20,099 nt of DNA, taken from a virus. Position numbers and translations under genes: made by a program. The notes beneath the pieces are model-generated. The model was not told the DNA's origin. It searched no databases and worked only from the letters and a program-made list of their open reading frames with translations. Positions 6,060 to 13,277 of the stretch are shown piece after piece; positions within the stretch are counted from its first letter, which is position 1; every line of letters starts with the position of its first letter. The DNA lies in IMG/VR virus record IMGVR_UViG_3300043773_001187, positions 1 to 20,099 of that record; one strand, given 5' to 3'.

Positions 6060-6295
6060 CACCCGAAAAGAAAGCAGAATACAACGCCAAGCGATGCAAA
6101 GACATTAGCGAGCACCTAGCACGGCAGCGAGCCAACTTACAAGCCCTTAGAGATAAGAACGCCAGTACGGGCAGGGTAATACCCAAAGACCACCCGTTAA
6201 GCCCGCAAATTAGCGATAAAACGGTTTTACCAAAGGTTAAGCCGTTATACGGTACACCCGATTACAAACCACAAAGAAAAATCAATCATGGCTAG
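6056..6295 (+). CDS. Hypothetical basic protein (79 aa)
   Basis: Starts MTPEKKAEYNAKRCKDIS with a helical, strongly charged N-terminal half (RQRANLQALRDK), then a Pro- and Lys-rich tail containing RVIPKDHPLSP. It is not recognised. The phrase IPKDHPLSP resembles FPKGHPMNP in the next gene, so the two adjacent proteins share a short C-terminal motif with the pattern PKxHPxxP. Its end overlaps the next gene by 8 nt. Confidence 0.6.
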   Translation: MTPEKKAEYNAKRCKDISEHLARQRANLQALRDKNASTGRVIPKDHPLSPQISDKTVLPKVKPLYGTPDYKPQRKINHG

Positions 6296-6644
6296 ACAAT
6301 TAGGTCAACAAGATATACCCGAGGGCAAAACGTGCTATTGTAATAAATGTAAATTGCCATTTGCTAAAAACCCCGATAATTTTTATTACAATAGTAACGG
6401 CAGGATACGTAGCTACGTTTGCAAAGGGTGTTATTATCAGTACACTAAGGCACGATTATACGAAAGCAGGGCCCAAGCAAAAGAACCCAAGCCCGAAAGG
6501 AAACAGACCTTATTGGAAGTCGTGAAAACTCGCACGTTTCCAAAAGGACACCCGATGAACCCGACCGCAGAACAACGGGCGGCATTAATTGAACAAATCG
6601 AAAATAGGAGGGTTTACAAGAATGAAAACCGCAACCAAAAGTAA
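6288..6644 (+). CDS. Zinc-ribbon protein related to endonuclease VII N-termini
   Basis: 118 aa. A zinc ribbon is formed by C18-N-K-C21 and C45-K-G-C48 with the intervening F-Y-Y-N-S-N-G-R-I-R-S stretch (32-42). The pattern CxxC-(about 12)-F-x-x-N-x-x-G-x-x-R-x-x-C-x-x-C is the one seen at the N-terminus of many phage endonuclease VII-like (HNH) proteins, but no nuclease domain follows; instead there is a charged tail with FPKGHPMNP. DNA or RNA binding is likely. The adjacent downstream gene carries a similar ribbon. It overlaps both neighbours. Confidence 0.65.
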   Translation: MARQLGQQDIPEGKTCYCNKCKLPFAKNPDNFYYNSNGRIRSYVCKGCYYQYTKARLYESRAQAKEPKPERKQTLLEVVKTRTFPKGHPMNPTAEQRAALIEQIENRRVYKNENRNQK

Positions 6645-7110
6645 TTACCCAAGCGAAATTTATTGTTTAGCTTGTGACGAAAACAAACCTTTGCAAGCCT
6701 TTAATTTAAATAGTGACGGGTGGTTAAGGTCAATACTTTGCAATAAACATAGACTTGAACAAATAAAATCTGTAAGAAATAAAAATTATAGCTTAGTAGC
6801 TAAGTTGGCAAGCCGTGAGCGCACTTGTGAATGTGGCGGTGTTATACGTTACGATACACATTTGTTTAGAGAAAATAACTACCAAAAGATTGAAAAGTGC
6901 TTTAAGTGTAAGAATAAGAAAGAACCCATACTTATTGTGCGCAAAACATTTTATGAGTGGGCGCAACAAACACCTAAACCACAAGACAAGCATAAAGGAT
7001 TAGCGTCTTACAATCAAAAGTACAGCGCAATAAACCAAATTGAAAACATAAACCATAACCCTAGCTTTTTTAGCTGGCTATGCGCTGGCAGCAATAAACG
7101 CTTTGGCTAA
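6622..7110 (+). CDS. Protein with two zinc-binding motifs
   Basis: 162 aa. The first site, C15-L-A-C18 to C40-N-K-H43 with FNLNSDGWLRS between, mirrors the ribbon of the preceding gene. A second site is C69-E-C71 with C93-F-K-C96. The C-terminal 60 residues contain YEWAQQTPKPQDK and no recognisable catalytic motif. ATG 6622 is preferred over a TTG at 6589 because it is preceded by GGAGGG at 6607-6612, one of the few Shine-Dalgarno-like sequences in the window, at a suitable distance. The start lies inside the preceding gene. Function unknown; nucleic-acid binding is inferred. Confidence 0.65.
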   Translation: MKTATKSNYPSEIYCLACDENKPLQAFNLNSDGWLRSILCNKHRLEQIKSVRNKNYSLVAKLASRERTCECGGVIRYDTHLFRENNYQKIEKCFKCKNKKEPILIVRKTFYEWAQQTPKPQDKHKGLASYNQKYSAINQIENINHNPSFFSWLCAGSNKRFG

Positions 7111-7119
7111 AAAAAAATA

Positions 7120-7140
7120 AAACCGAAATAAAAACGGTTT
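7120..7140 (+). terminator. Weak hairpin AAACCG / CGGTTT after the zinc-ribbon genes
   Basis: Six base pairs (7120-7125 / 7135-7140) with a 9-nt A-rich loop, 10 nt after the stop. No T tract follows, so it may only slow or partly stop transcription. Confidence 0.35.
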
Positions 7141-7201
7141 ATAAAACGGCTAAAACTATTGTAAACGCTATATTTTTCTTATTTTTATCTAAGCTAACTT
7201 T

Positions 7202-7480
7202 ATGAACTTCCAAGAATACAACGAACTAAACCCGACTGTTTATCCACGCTTTTTAAAGATAGCGATAGAAACGCATTCTAAAGGCTTTAAAAGATATTCG
7301 GCTAAGGCAATACTAGAAGTGGTACGATATTTCACCAGCGTAGCGGAAAATGGTGGTAAATTCAAAATTAATAACAATGTTACCCCGATGTTCGCAAGGC
7401 AAGCGGTAAAAGACCGACCCGAACTTGACGGGTTCTTTGAACTTAGAAGGAGTAAATTTGATAACCGTATAAACGATTGA
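7202..7480 (+). CDS. Conserved phage protein of unknown function (92 aa)
   Basis: The pattern VYPRFLKIAIETHSKGFKRYSAKAILEVVRYF (13-44), KFKINNNVTPMFARQ (53-67) and ELDGFFELRRSKFD (74-87) recalls a small protein family frequent in phages of several phyla near replication genes, with a R-Y/F-S-A motif, F-K-I-N-(N/D) and G-F-F-E-x-R. Its function is not established to my knowledge. It lies just upstream of the replication block. The start follows an A/T-rich gap that may hold a weak promoter. Confidence 0.65.
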   Translation: MNFQEYNELNPTVYPRFLKIAIETHSKGFKRYSAKAILEVVRYFTSVAENGGKFKINNNVTPMFARQAVKDRPELDGFFELRRSKFDNRIND

Positions 7481-7481
7481 C

Positions 7482-7604
7482 ATGAAGTACTTAATTGCGC
7501 TGGCAATAATTGGCTTGAGTGCTATTGGCTGGCGTGTTGGAAGCTACATAGCAAAGCAACAAATTAACCGTCAAAAACTTGCACAATTGAAAAGTAAAGT
7601 GTAA
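7482..7604 (+). CDS. Small membrane-anchored protein (40 aa)
   Basis: ATG 7482 directly after the stop of the preceding gene: MKYLIALAIIGLSAIGWRVG, then a basic Gln/Lys-rich tail ending LAQLKSKV. One N-terminal hydrophobic helix (about 3-20) suggests a small inner-membrane protein with a cytoplasmic basic tail. It is not recognised. Support is the tight spacing (one base) and the clean signal-anchor pattern. Confidence 0.5.
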   Translation: MKYLIALAIIGLSAIGWRVGSYIAKQQINRQKLAQLKSKV

Positions 7605-7637
7605 TTTAGCGGTACGATATTAAACTAAGGTTGACGA

Positions 7638-7735
7638 CTCGCAAAAACGTAACCATAGTATCTAAGAAAAACTTATAGCCCTTTTGTAGCCGACCCTTTT
7701 GCGAGAAGGAGAAGCGCAAGAGGGCTTCTTATTTT
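7638..7735 (+). terminator. Two-hairpin non-coding element before the replication block
   Basis: CTCGCAAAA (7638-7646) is perfectly complementary to TTTTGCGAG (7697-7705), 9 bp closing a 50-nt loop. Directly after it AGAAGC (7710-7715) pairs with GCTTCT (7724-7729), followed by TATTTTT, a terminator-like end. The whole gene-free gap is 7605-7736. It could be a small structured RNA ending in a terminator, or an attenuator for the replication genes, since the T tract runs into the ATG at 7737. Confidence 0.45.
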
Positions 7736-7736
7736 T

Positions 7737-8273
7737 ATGTACGACCCAGATTTAGAAAGGCGACCATTTCCTTTAGATACAATTGAATTTTTGTATGTAA
7801 CATCACATCTAGACGCCACACAATTAGGCGGTTTTATAAAATTGCTATGTTTTTCGTGGGCAAATAAAAGACTTCCTTTAGACCATAAATCACTAAAAAG
7901 ATTATCTGGACTACCGTCATCAAAATTTAATGACGTTATCTTAATGTTTACCAAGAATGCTATATCTTATAAATATGCCCCTATGGAAGAAGTAAGGGCA
8001 GATATGGATAAGCCTGTTTATGTTTATATAGCTATCCACAAAGAAAATCGTACTTATAAGATAGGCGCAAGTAGGGATATTTGGAAACGTGAGATTGCAC
8101 TTAGAGGTAAAAAACAAAACGTAAAGATGCTTTATTATTTTGAAGGTGGATTTGCAAAAGAGGCTGAATTACATAGATACTTCGCAACAAAAAGAATAGA
8201 CGGTGAATGGTTTAATCTTGATGAAGATGATTTATCCTATATTTTATCTAACCATGAAATTATGGAGGCTTAA
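7737..8273 (+). CDS. DUF1376-like N-terminus fused to a GIY-YIG (T5orf172/Mug113) domain
   Basis: 178 aa. Residues 9-65 (RPFPLDTIEFLYVTSHLDATQLGGFIKLLCFSW..LPLDHKSLKRLSGLP) resemble the winged-helix-like DUF1376 domain of phage replication proteins. Residues 94-170 form a GIY-YIG-type domain of the T5orf172/Mug113 class: VYVYIAI (94-100), YKIGASRD (107-114), basic R118, EAELHRYF (142-149) and DGEWF (155-159). Such domains are DNA-cleaving. The fusion could be a replication protein with a nicking domain or a recent domain capture. It ends 2 nt before the initiator gene. Domain calls are by motif; the combined role is inferred. Confidence 0.65.
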   Translation: MYDPDLERRPFPLDTIEFLYVTSHLDATQLGGFIKLLCFSWANKRLPLDHKSLKRLSGLPSSKFNDVILMFTKNAISYKYAPMEEVRADMDKPVYVYIAIHKENRTYKIGASRDIWKREIALRGKKQNVKMLYYFEGGFAKEAELHRYFATKRIDGEWFNLDEDDLSYILSNHEIMEA

Positions 8274-8275
8274 TA

Positions 8276-9007
8276 ATGGCTAATAGAATTATCAATACTG
8301 AAATTTGGGACGACCTATTGGAAGTTTCTATTGAAACAAGGCTATACTATATTTACCTATACACTAGTTGCAACCATGCAGGGCTAATAAAGCCACAGAA
8401 AGCAATTATAAGCGTGTATTGTGGTAAAGTTGATATAGTTGCCATTGAAAAGGAATTGAGCGATTGTGGTTTAATTAAAAGGATTGATAACGGCAAACTT
8501 TTTTTACCTCAATTCATTAAAGCTAATTATAGAGATTTAGGTAATAATAATTCAAACGCTGCTAAAAGTTGTATTGCATTGTTAGCAGAAAATGGTATTA
8601 ACTATTTAACCCTTAATGAAGGGTTGATGAAGGGTTCATTAACCCTTATAGAAATAGATAAAGAAAAGGATAAGGACATAGATAAAGAAAAGGAAAATAA
8701 AACAGCCGAAATAAATTATCAATTTCCTGACAACTTTACAGACGACCATAAAAAACTTTGGTTTCAATATGAGCAAGTACGGGAGTCAATACCTAAACCA
8801 CCTTACTCACAGGCCACAAGGCAATTAGCCATAAACGAATTTGTTAGTAGTGCTAGTTGCGACGCTAAAAAATATACTGAAGGATTAAAAGCAAGTATTC
8901 AAGGTGCATGGGTAACGCCAAAATGGTTTGCACCTAAACAAAATAAGTACACACCCGAACAACCAACCAAATCAAGTTACGACCGCAAATTTAAAGGCTA
9001 TGAATAA
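8276..9007 (+). CDS. Phage replication initiator / helicase-loader protein
   Basis: 243 aa. The N-terminal 90 residues (MANRIINTEIWDDLLEVSIETRLYYIYLYTSCNHAGLI..) are typical of winged-helix replisome organisers in phages, which open with a W-x-D/x-L segment followed by a ten-residue helix and an N-x-x-G-L. A very charged linker (about 126-143, KEKDKDIDKEKENK) joins a C-terminal domain (about 149-233) like those that bind the helicase. Its last 8 nt overlap the dnaB start, which supports helicase loading. The linker-coding DNA and the heptamers before it form a likely origin, as in lambda O. Homology is by pattern; the specific family is not determined. Confidence 0.7.
   Translation: MANRIINTEIWDDLLEVSIETRLYYIYLYTSCNHAGLIKPQKAIISVYCGKVDIVAIEKELSDCGLIKRIDNGKLFLPQFIKANYRDLGNNNSNAAKSCIALLAENGINYLTLNEGLMKGSLTLIEIDKEKDKDIDKEKENKTAEINYQFPDNFTDDHKKLWFQYEQVRESIPKPPYSQATRQLAINEFVSSASCDAKKYTEGLKASIQGAWVTPKWFAPKQNKYTPEQPTKSSYDRKFKGYE
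8608..8720. other. Candidate replication origin: four phased heptamers plus A-rich tract
   Basis: AACCCTT or its complement AAGGGTT occurs at 8608, 8619, 8630 and 8641, exactly 11 bp apart, in the orientation + - - +. Directly downstream lies about 70 bp of almost pure purine, A-rich top strand, containing a 17-bp direct repeat (8654-8670 and 8678-8694). Iterons followed by an A/T-rich, strand-biased tract inside the initiator gene is the layout of the lambda origin in gene O. Confidence 0.55.
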
Positions 9008-11348
9008 TCTTTACGAAAAGCAAGTATTGGGCGCAATAGTGCAAAGCGATGAAAGCCTACCCGACCTAATGGCAATGGTGCATGAAGATATGTTCAGCAC
9101 AAGCGAGTACAAAGACATCTTTAGAAGTGCTAAGTACCTATACGACAGCGGCAGACAAGTAAATATAATTAGCATACTGACCCACAATAAAAAGCATGAC
9201 ATAATGAAGCTAACCGACGTAAGCGGTTCAATAGCTTCAACTGCTCACATAATGGATTGTGCTAAAATATTAGTGCAGGAATTTATAAGGCATGAAATTG
9301 TTTCGTTAGCTGCAAAGATTAGCAACATGGCACTAGCGCAAGATGACGTATTTGACATTTTAAACTACACAGGCACGACCGCTGGCAACTTAGAGCAAAC
9401 CATAAGCCCATCAACTATTGAGCACGTTAGCACGATTGTAAAGGAACAAGCCCTAAAACGTGAAAAGGTTACGGATATGGCTGGCATACCTACGGGCTTT
9501 AGGGAATTAGATAAATTGTTAGGGGGGTTTGGCGATGAGTGGTTGATAATTTTGGCAGCAAGACCCGGCATGGGAAAGTGTCTAGGTAAAGGCACTAAGG
9601 TTATAATGTTTGATGGCTCAATTAAAAACGTGGAAGATGTAGTAGTAGGCGATAAGCTAATGGGCGATGACTCGACACCTAGAAACGTATTATCTTTAGC
9701 AAGGGGGCGTGAGGAAATGTATTGGGTTAAGCAAAATAAGGGCATAGATTATCGTGTAAATAAAAGCCATATTTTGTCTTTGAAAAAAAGTAGGTCAGAT
9801 GGCTACCGTAGCAAAGGTGAAGTGCTTAATATTTCGGTAAGTGATTATCTAAACAAGTCGGATAAATTTAAATCTAACTACAAAGGCTATAAAGTAGCCG
9901 TTGAATTTGAACAAAAGACAGTTGGCATTGACCCGTATTATTTAGGCTTATGGCTTGGTGATGGAACGACAGTAAACCAAAACATAACAAATACCGACAA
10001 CGAGATTATAGAATATTTACAGAAGTATGCAGGTGAAATAGGCGGCACATTATCAACTAAAATTTATGGTGACAAAGCACCAACGCATAAAATTTTGGGG
10101 TGTAAAATGCAACAAGGATTAAGACAGTTGGGCGTTTTAGGATTCAAACACATACCTAATGACTACTTGATAAATTCAACCGAAAACAGATTAAAGTTAT
10201 TGGCAGGCTTGCTAGATACTGATGGCTATTACGATAAGGCAGCTAATGTATTTGAGATAACGCAAACAAAAGAACACTTAGCGAAGCAAATTAAATACTT
10301 ATGTGATTCACTTGGCTTTAGAACTAATTATAAAAGTAAGATTGCTACAATCAAATCAACTGGCTTTAAAGGTGAGGTATTTAGATTGCAAATATCGGGT
10401 GACTTGCATTTAATACCTACATTGGTTGAGCGCAAAAAAGCTAGGATTGGAAGTAATCAAAAAGACAATAAGGTTACGGGCATTAAAGTTGAATACGACA
10501 AAGTAGATGATTATTATGGGTTTGAAATTGATGGCAATAGGTTATTTCTTTTAGAGGATATGACCGTAACGCATAACACCAGCCTAATGCTATCTTTTGC
10601 GTACTACATAGCTAAACAAGGCTATGCGGTGGATATTTATTCAATGGAAATGAGCAAAGGACAGTTAACAGATAATTTGATTAGTATGCATTGTGGTGTT
10701 CCGCTTTGGAAGATACAGCGCAATAAAATGGAGCACTACGAATTAGAGCAAGTAAAGCAAGCCGAAACATACATAGCAAGCCTACCAATACACATAGACG
10801 ACCAAGCCCGTATAAAAGGCAGACAGATACGCAGCCGTATTGTGATGGGTAAAAAGAAGCGAAATACAGCGATTGTAATGGTCGATTACATACAAATCAT
10901 GGGAGAGGAAGGCAAAGGTAACAGAGAGCAAGAGATAAGCAATATAACGGGTAATTTAAAGGCTGCAGCAAAGGAAGCCAAGATACCCGTAATAGCATTA
11001 GCGCAATTGAGCCGAGAAGTGGAAAAGCGAGCCGACAGACGACCCCAACTAAGCGATTTAAGGGAGTCGGGCGCAATAGAGCAAGATGCGGATATTATTA
11101 TGTTTCCTTTTCGGGCTTGGTACTACCACACTACAGGCGTGGCAGGGTTTGAGTATAACGATAAAAACGAAAGCACCGAAAATTTAGGCGAGTTGCTGAT
11201 AGCTAAAAACAGGCATGGTATAGTAGGTGATATTGAGGTAGGATGGGAAGGTAGTAAAAAGCTATTTTACGACAAAGAGCAGGATTTCGAAATAAAGCCA
11301 TTATCTAAAATGCAGCGACCGAGTGAAGATGATTTTGACGTATTTTAA
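9000..11348 (+). CDS. dnaB: Replicative DNA helicase DnaB, intein-containing
   Basis: 782 aa precursor, 449 aa after removal of a 333-aa intein (residues 194-526), a normal length for phage DnaB. The N-terminal domain starts MNNLYEKQVLGAIVQSDESLPDLM. The RecA-like domain carries Walker A (ARPGMGK before the intein, TSLML after), Walker B VMVDYIQIMG, and LAQLSREVEKRADRRPQLSDLRESGAIEQDAD. It unwinds DNA 5' to 3' as a hexamer ahead of the fork. ATG 9000 overlaps the initiator stop and gives the canonical DnaB start; an in-frame ATG at 8928 would add 24 residues translated from the other gene's frame. The helicase cannot bind ATP until the intein is spliced out. Confidence 0.95.
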   Translation: MNNLYEKQVLGAIVQSDESLPDLMAMVHEDMFSTSEYKDIFRSAKYLYDSGRQVNIISILTHNKKHDIMKLTDVSGSIASTAHIMDCAKILVQEFIRHEIVSLAAKISNMALAQDDVFDILNYTGTTAGNLEQTISPSTIEHVSTIVKEQALKREKVTDMAGIPTGFRELDKLLGGFGDEWLIILAARPGMGKCLGKGTKVIMFDGSIKNVEDVVVGDKLMGDDSTPRNVLSLARGREEMYWVKQNKGIDYRVNKSHILSLKKSRSDGYRSKGEVLNISVSDYLNKSDKFKSNYKGYKVAVEFEQKTVGIDPYYLGLWLGDGTTVNQNITNTDNEIIEYLQKYAGEIGGTLSTKIYGDKAPTHKILGCKMQQGLRQLGVLGFKHIPNDYLINSTENRLKLLAGLLDTDGYYDKAANVFEITQTKEHLAKQIKYLCDSLGFRTNYKSKIATIKSTGFKGEVFRLQISGDLHLIPTLVERKKARIGSNQKDNKVTGIKVEYDKVDDYYGFEIDGNRLFLLEDMTVTHNTSLMLSFAYYIAKQGYAVDIYSMEMSKGQLTDNLISMHCGVPLWKIQRNKMEHYELEQVKQAETYIASLPIHIDDQARIKGRQIRSRIVMGKKKRNTAIVMVDYIQIMGEEGKGNREQEISNITGNLKAAAKEAKIPVIALAQLSREVEKRADRRPQLSDLRESGAIEQDADIIMFPFRAWYYHTTGVAGFEYNDKNESTENLGELLIAKNRHGIVGDIEVGWEGSKKLFYDKEQDFEIKPLSKMQRPSEDDFDVF
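9579..10577 (+). mobile_element. Intein with LAGLIDADG homing endonuclease in the DnaB P-loop
   Basis: 333 aa, in frame, inserted between Lys and Thr of the GMGK/TS Walker A motif. It begins with the nucleophile Cys1 (CLGKGTKVIMFDGS) and ends in the block G sequence THN before extein Thr. Block B is NKSH (61-64), with His64 present but Asn where Thr is usual. Block F is DYYGFEIDGNRLFLLED (311-327). Both endonuclease motifs are intact: LGLWLGDGT (122-130, Asp128) and LLAGLLDTDG (207-216, Asp213/Asp215). It should splice itself out post-translationally and home into intein-free dnaB alleles. Confidence 0.95.
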
Positions 11349-11358
11349 AACTATAAAG

Positions 11359-11742
11359 ATGAAAACGCAATTAGAATTAATGCTTGAGGAATTGATTAAT
11401 AAGACATCAGAAGAAACGATGGAAGATTTGATGGCAGCTATTTATGAATTAGTTACCACCCGACAAACAAAACCACTTGATGTGCTGGTTAAAAAACTAA
11501 AAAACTACCGACTAACAGAGGTTATTATAGCTGACAAAAAGCAGTATCAAACATTGGTAAATATGCTTCAGCTATGCGGCAAAACGTGGAACGATGGTAT
11601 GCCAATGGATAGCATAGACCCGTGGACAGAAATAGAAATTGATGAGTATTTGGTGTTGTGTATTCACAAAAATGGCGTTGGATATTACGGAGCAAAAGAA
11701 AAAACCGACCAACTAACACTATTGGAATACGCAAAACTTTAA
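11359..11742 (+). CDS. Hypothetical protein (127 aa)
   Basis: Starts MKTQLELMLEELINKTSEETMEDLMAAIYELV, an acidic helical region, then a mixed C-terminal half with WNDGMPMDSIDPWTEIEIDEYL. It is not recognised and has no metal or nucleotide motif. ATG 11359 is 10 nt after the dnaB stop; an in-frame start at 11323 inside dnaB would add 12 residues without conserved look. Probably co-transcribed with dnaB. Confidence 0.6.
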   Translation: MKTQLELMLEELINKTSEETMEDLMAAIYELVTTRQTKPLDVLVKKLKNYRLTEVIIADKKQYQTLVNMLQLCGKTWNDGMPMDSIDPWTEIEIDEYLVLCIHKNGVGYYGAKEKTDQLTLLEYAKL

Positions 11743-11789
11743 AAGCAAGGAAAAGAATATTGGAAAAGTGTAATAAAACCCAAAAATAG

Positions 11790-11820
11790 TTGATAATTAT
11801 CAGATTAATTACTAAATTTA
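11790..11820 (+). promoter_or_regulatory. Promoter with palindromic operator
   Basis: TTG (11790-11792) and TAAATTTA (11813-11820, one base off TAnnTTTG) are 20 nt apart and precede ATG 11835 by 14 nt. A perfect 12-bp palindrome TGATAATTATCA (11791-11802) overlaps the -33 box, where a repressor would block it. Confidence 0.5.
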
Positions 11821-11834
11821 CGTAAAGACTAACC

Positions 11835-12263
11835 ATGAGCACATTAACCATAACAATAGGCATAGTAGCCCCTATAATTACTTTTTTGATTGGTAGGTAC
11901 TTTAGAAGTAAAAGCAAAAAGCAAATTCAGAACATTGAAAAGGCACGGGACTATTGGCGTACACAATCTAATCACTACTGTAATCTTAATGAAATACAAA
12001 AGGAGCTTAGCGAAGCATTAGAAATAGATAATGAAGAATTAACGACACAAAACGAAGCACTTTTGGCTCAAATAAGCAACACGGCAACCGTTCAAATAGT
12101 ACCCAACATAAACCCCCACCACGCAGCCGATAAGGAGTACATAGGCGTATATCCTAACAACGGATTAGAGCCAGCGCATTTAACCCGTGAGGAGTATCAA
12201 AAGGGCGTGGATAGGTTAAAGGATAACCCCGAAGATAACATACTAACCAAACCCGTAAAGTAA
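11835..12263 (+). CDS. Membrane-anchored coiled-coil protein, unknown
   Basis: 142 aa. A hydrophobic N-terminal helix (about 4-21, LTITIGIVAPIITFLIG) is followed by the basic stretch RYFRSKSKK, so the protein is probably an N-out or signal-anchored membrane protein with its bulk in the cytoplasm. Residues about 30-80 are helical with heptad-like spacing (EIQKELSEALEIDNEELTTQNEALLAQI), a likely coiled coil. The C-terminus is disordered-looking and acidic. The layout recalls Rz-like i-spanins or phage membrane anchors, but there is no o-spanin nearby and no homology was recognised. Confidence 0.6.
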   Translation: MSTLTITIGIVAPIITFLIGRYFRSKSKKQIQNIEKARDYWRTQSNHYCNLNEIQKELSEALEIDNEELTTQNEALLAQISNTATVQIVPNINPHHAADKEYIGVYPNNGLEPAHLTREEYQKGVDRLKDNPEDNILTKPVK

Positions 12264-12312
12264 CATTATCAAAGATTAACACTAAATTAGCTAAACGAAA
12301 AAACCAATATCC

Positions 12313-12711
12313 ATGAGCAGCGAAAAATTAGGTAAATTTATTGACAAGTATCAAGATGTGGAGATGCGTTTTGATAGCGTTATAAACTTCCAACTTAATG
12401 GCAAACGTCAAAACATAGAATATGGCAAAACGACCATGCTAAGTTTTCTTGATTGGATGTGCATCAGCGATTATCAAGTATGGACAATAACCAACGATAA
12501 CGGGTTTACCTTTGTTACTAATAACTTGTTGTCAGCGTTTAAAGCTATCTTGCACTATAACACCACCGTAAAAGATGAGTTTTTGCAAATTATAGCGCAT
12601 AAAAGCTACATAGCCGCATACCAAGATTTGCTACACTGTGAGTTAGATTTTACCGAAGGCGGTGGCGATTTAAAAGATTTGAAAATTGAAATTGAAAAAT
12701 ATCACCAATGA
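12313..12711 (+). CDS. Hypothetical protein (132 aa)
   Basis: Starts MSSEKLGKFIDKYQDVEM; an aromatic centre (LDWMCISDYQVWTITNDNGFTF, about 46-67) is followed by helices and ends in GGGDLKDLKIEIEKYHQ. It is not recognised. It follows a 49-nt gap containing TAAATTAG, a poor -7 box, and a leader ending AAAAAACCAATATCC. The stop overlaps the next gene as ATGA, so the two are translationally coupled and may work together. Confidence 0.6.
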   Translation: MSSEKLGKFIDKYQDVEMRFDSVINFQLNGKRQNIEYGKTTMLSFLDWMCISDYQVWTITNDNGFTFVTNNLLSAFKAILHYNTTVKDEFLQIIAHKSYIAAYQDLLHCELDFTEGGGDLKDLKIEIEKYHQ

Positions 12712-13097
12712 TAGATTTTAAAACACCATGCCAAATACCTATCTTTGGTATAGAGAACGAGCCAACTTTTACGGAGTACGAAAGAAAGCTATACAACTAT
12801 GTACGGTATCAAATAGGCTACTTAGGCATAATTGTTATGAGTAATGTTTTGAAGTTTTACCAAGAGCAGGAAATGTGGGAAGAATGCAAAGCCATTCACC
12901 AAGCAATCGTAAATTATTGCACTAAAAAGGGAATTGAAACGCCACCACTTGACGACTACACAAGTTACCAAGATGTTGTATTGAAGTGGCAAAATGATGT
13001 AAAAATAAACCTATCAACCGACCACCTAGAAAACCGAACGGATTATTGTATAGGTCGTATTTATGATAAATTTATAGCAGTAAAACAAACAACATGA
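12708..13097 (+). CDS. Hypothetical protein (129 aa)
   Basis: Starts MIDFKTPCQIPIFGIENEP and is rich in Tyr and Trp with long helices (YERKLYNYVRYQIGYLGIIVMSNVLKFYQEQEMWEECKAI, about 24-63). It is not recognised. It overlaps the genes on both sides by 4 nt. The hydrophobic part YLGIIVMSNVL is too short and interrupted for a confident membrane segment, so a soluble helical protein is likelier. Confidence 0.6.
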   Translation: MIDFKTPCQIPIFGIENEPTFTEYERKLYNYVRYQIGYLGIIVMSNVLKFYQEQEMWEECKAIHQAIVNYCTKKGIETPPLDDYTSYQDVVLKWQNDVKINLSTDHLENRTDYCIGRIYDKFIAVKQTT

Positions 13098-13276
13098 ACC
13101 ACACTAAAGTAATATTGGAATATAAAGCAGACAGTAAGCAAACCATACCAAACCTACAAGCTAATAGGGCACAACGAAGGGCGCACAAGAAAGCCATTAA
13201 AACAGGCAAACAACAAACCGTGTATAACGGTCACACCCCAAGAAGCATGAAAGGTGGTACAGATAATTGGTGTTAA
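13094..13276 (+). CDS. Small basic protein (60 aa)
   Basis: MNHTKVILEYKADSKQTIPN followed by ANRAQRRAHKKAIKTGKQQ, a strongly basic segment (about 23-41), and a polar C-terminus ending DNWC. The N-R-A-Q-R-R motif with following Lys is frequent in small phage proteins near structural and packaging genes, but the function is not established. RNA or DNA binding is a guess from charge. Its start overlaps the previous stop (ATGA). Confidence 0.6.
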   Translation: MNHTKVILEYKADSKQTIPNLQANRAQRRAHKKAIKTGKQQTVYNGHTPRSMKGGTDNWC

Positions 13277-13277
13277 A

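Noticed and set aside
7605-7736. tRNA gene suspected from the stems
   Set aside because: No T-loop GTTCGA-type sequence, acceptor stem or CCA pattern could be fitted.
8928-8999. N-terminal extension of DnaB from ATG 8928
   Set aside because: The extra 24 residues are the other frame of the initiator gene's end; MNNLYEKQVLGAI at 9000 is the normal DnaB start.
9365-9745. 126-aa minus-strand frame opposite dnaB and other minus-strand frames across the window
   Set aside because: All lie antisense to well-supported genes, without promoters or recognisable domains; every supported gene is on the + strand.
12264-12312. Promoter before the 12313 gene
   Set aside because: TAAATTAG matches the -7 element poorly and no -33 TTG lies at a suitable distance; left uncalled.
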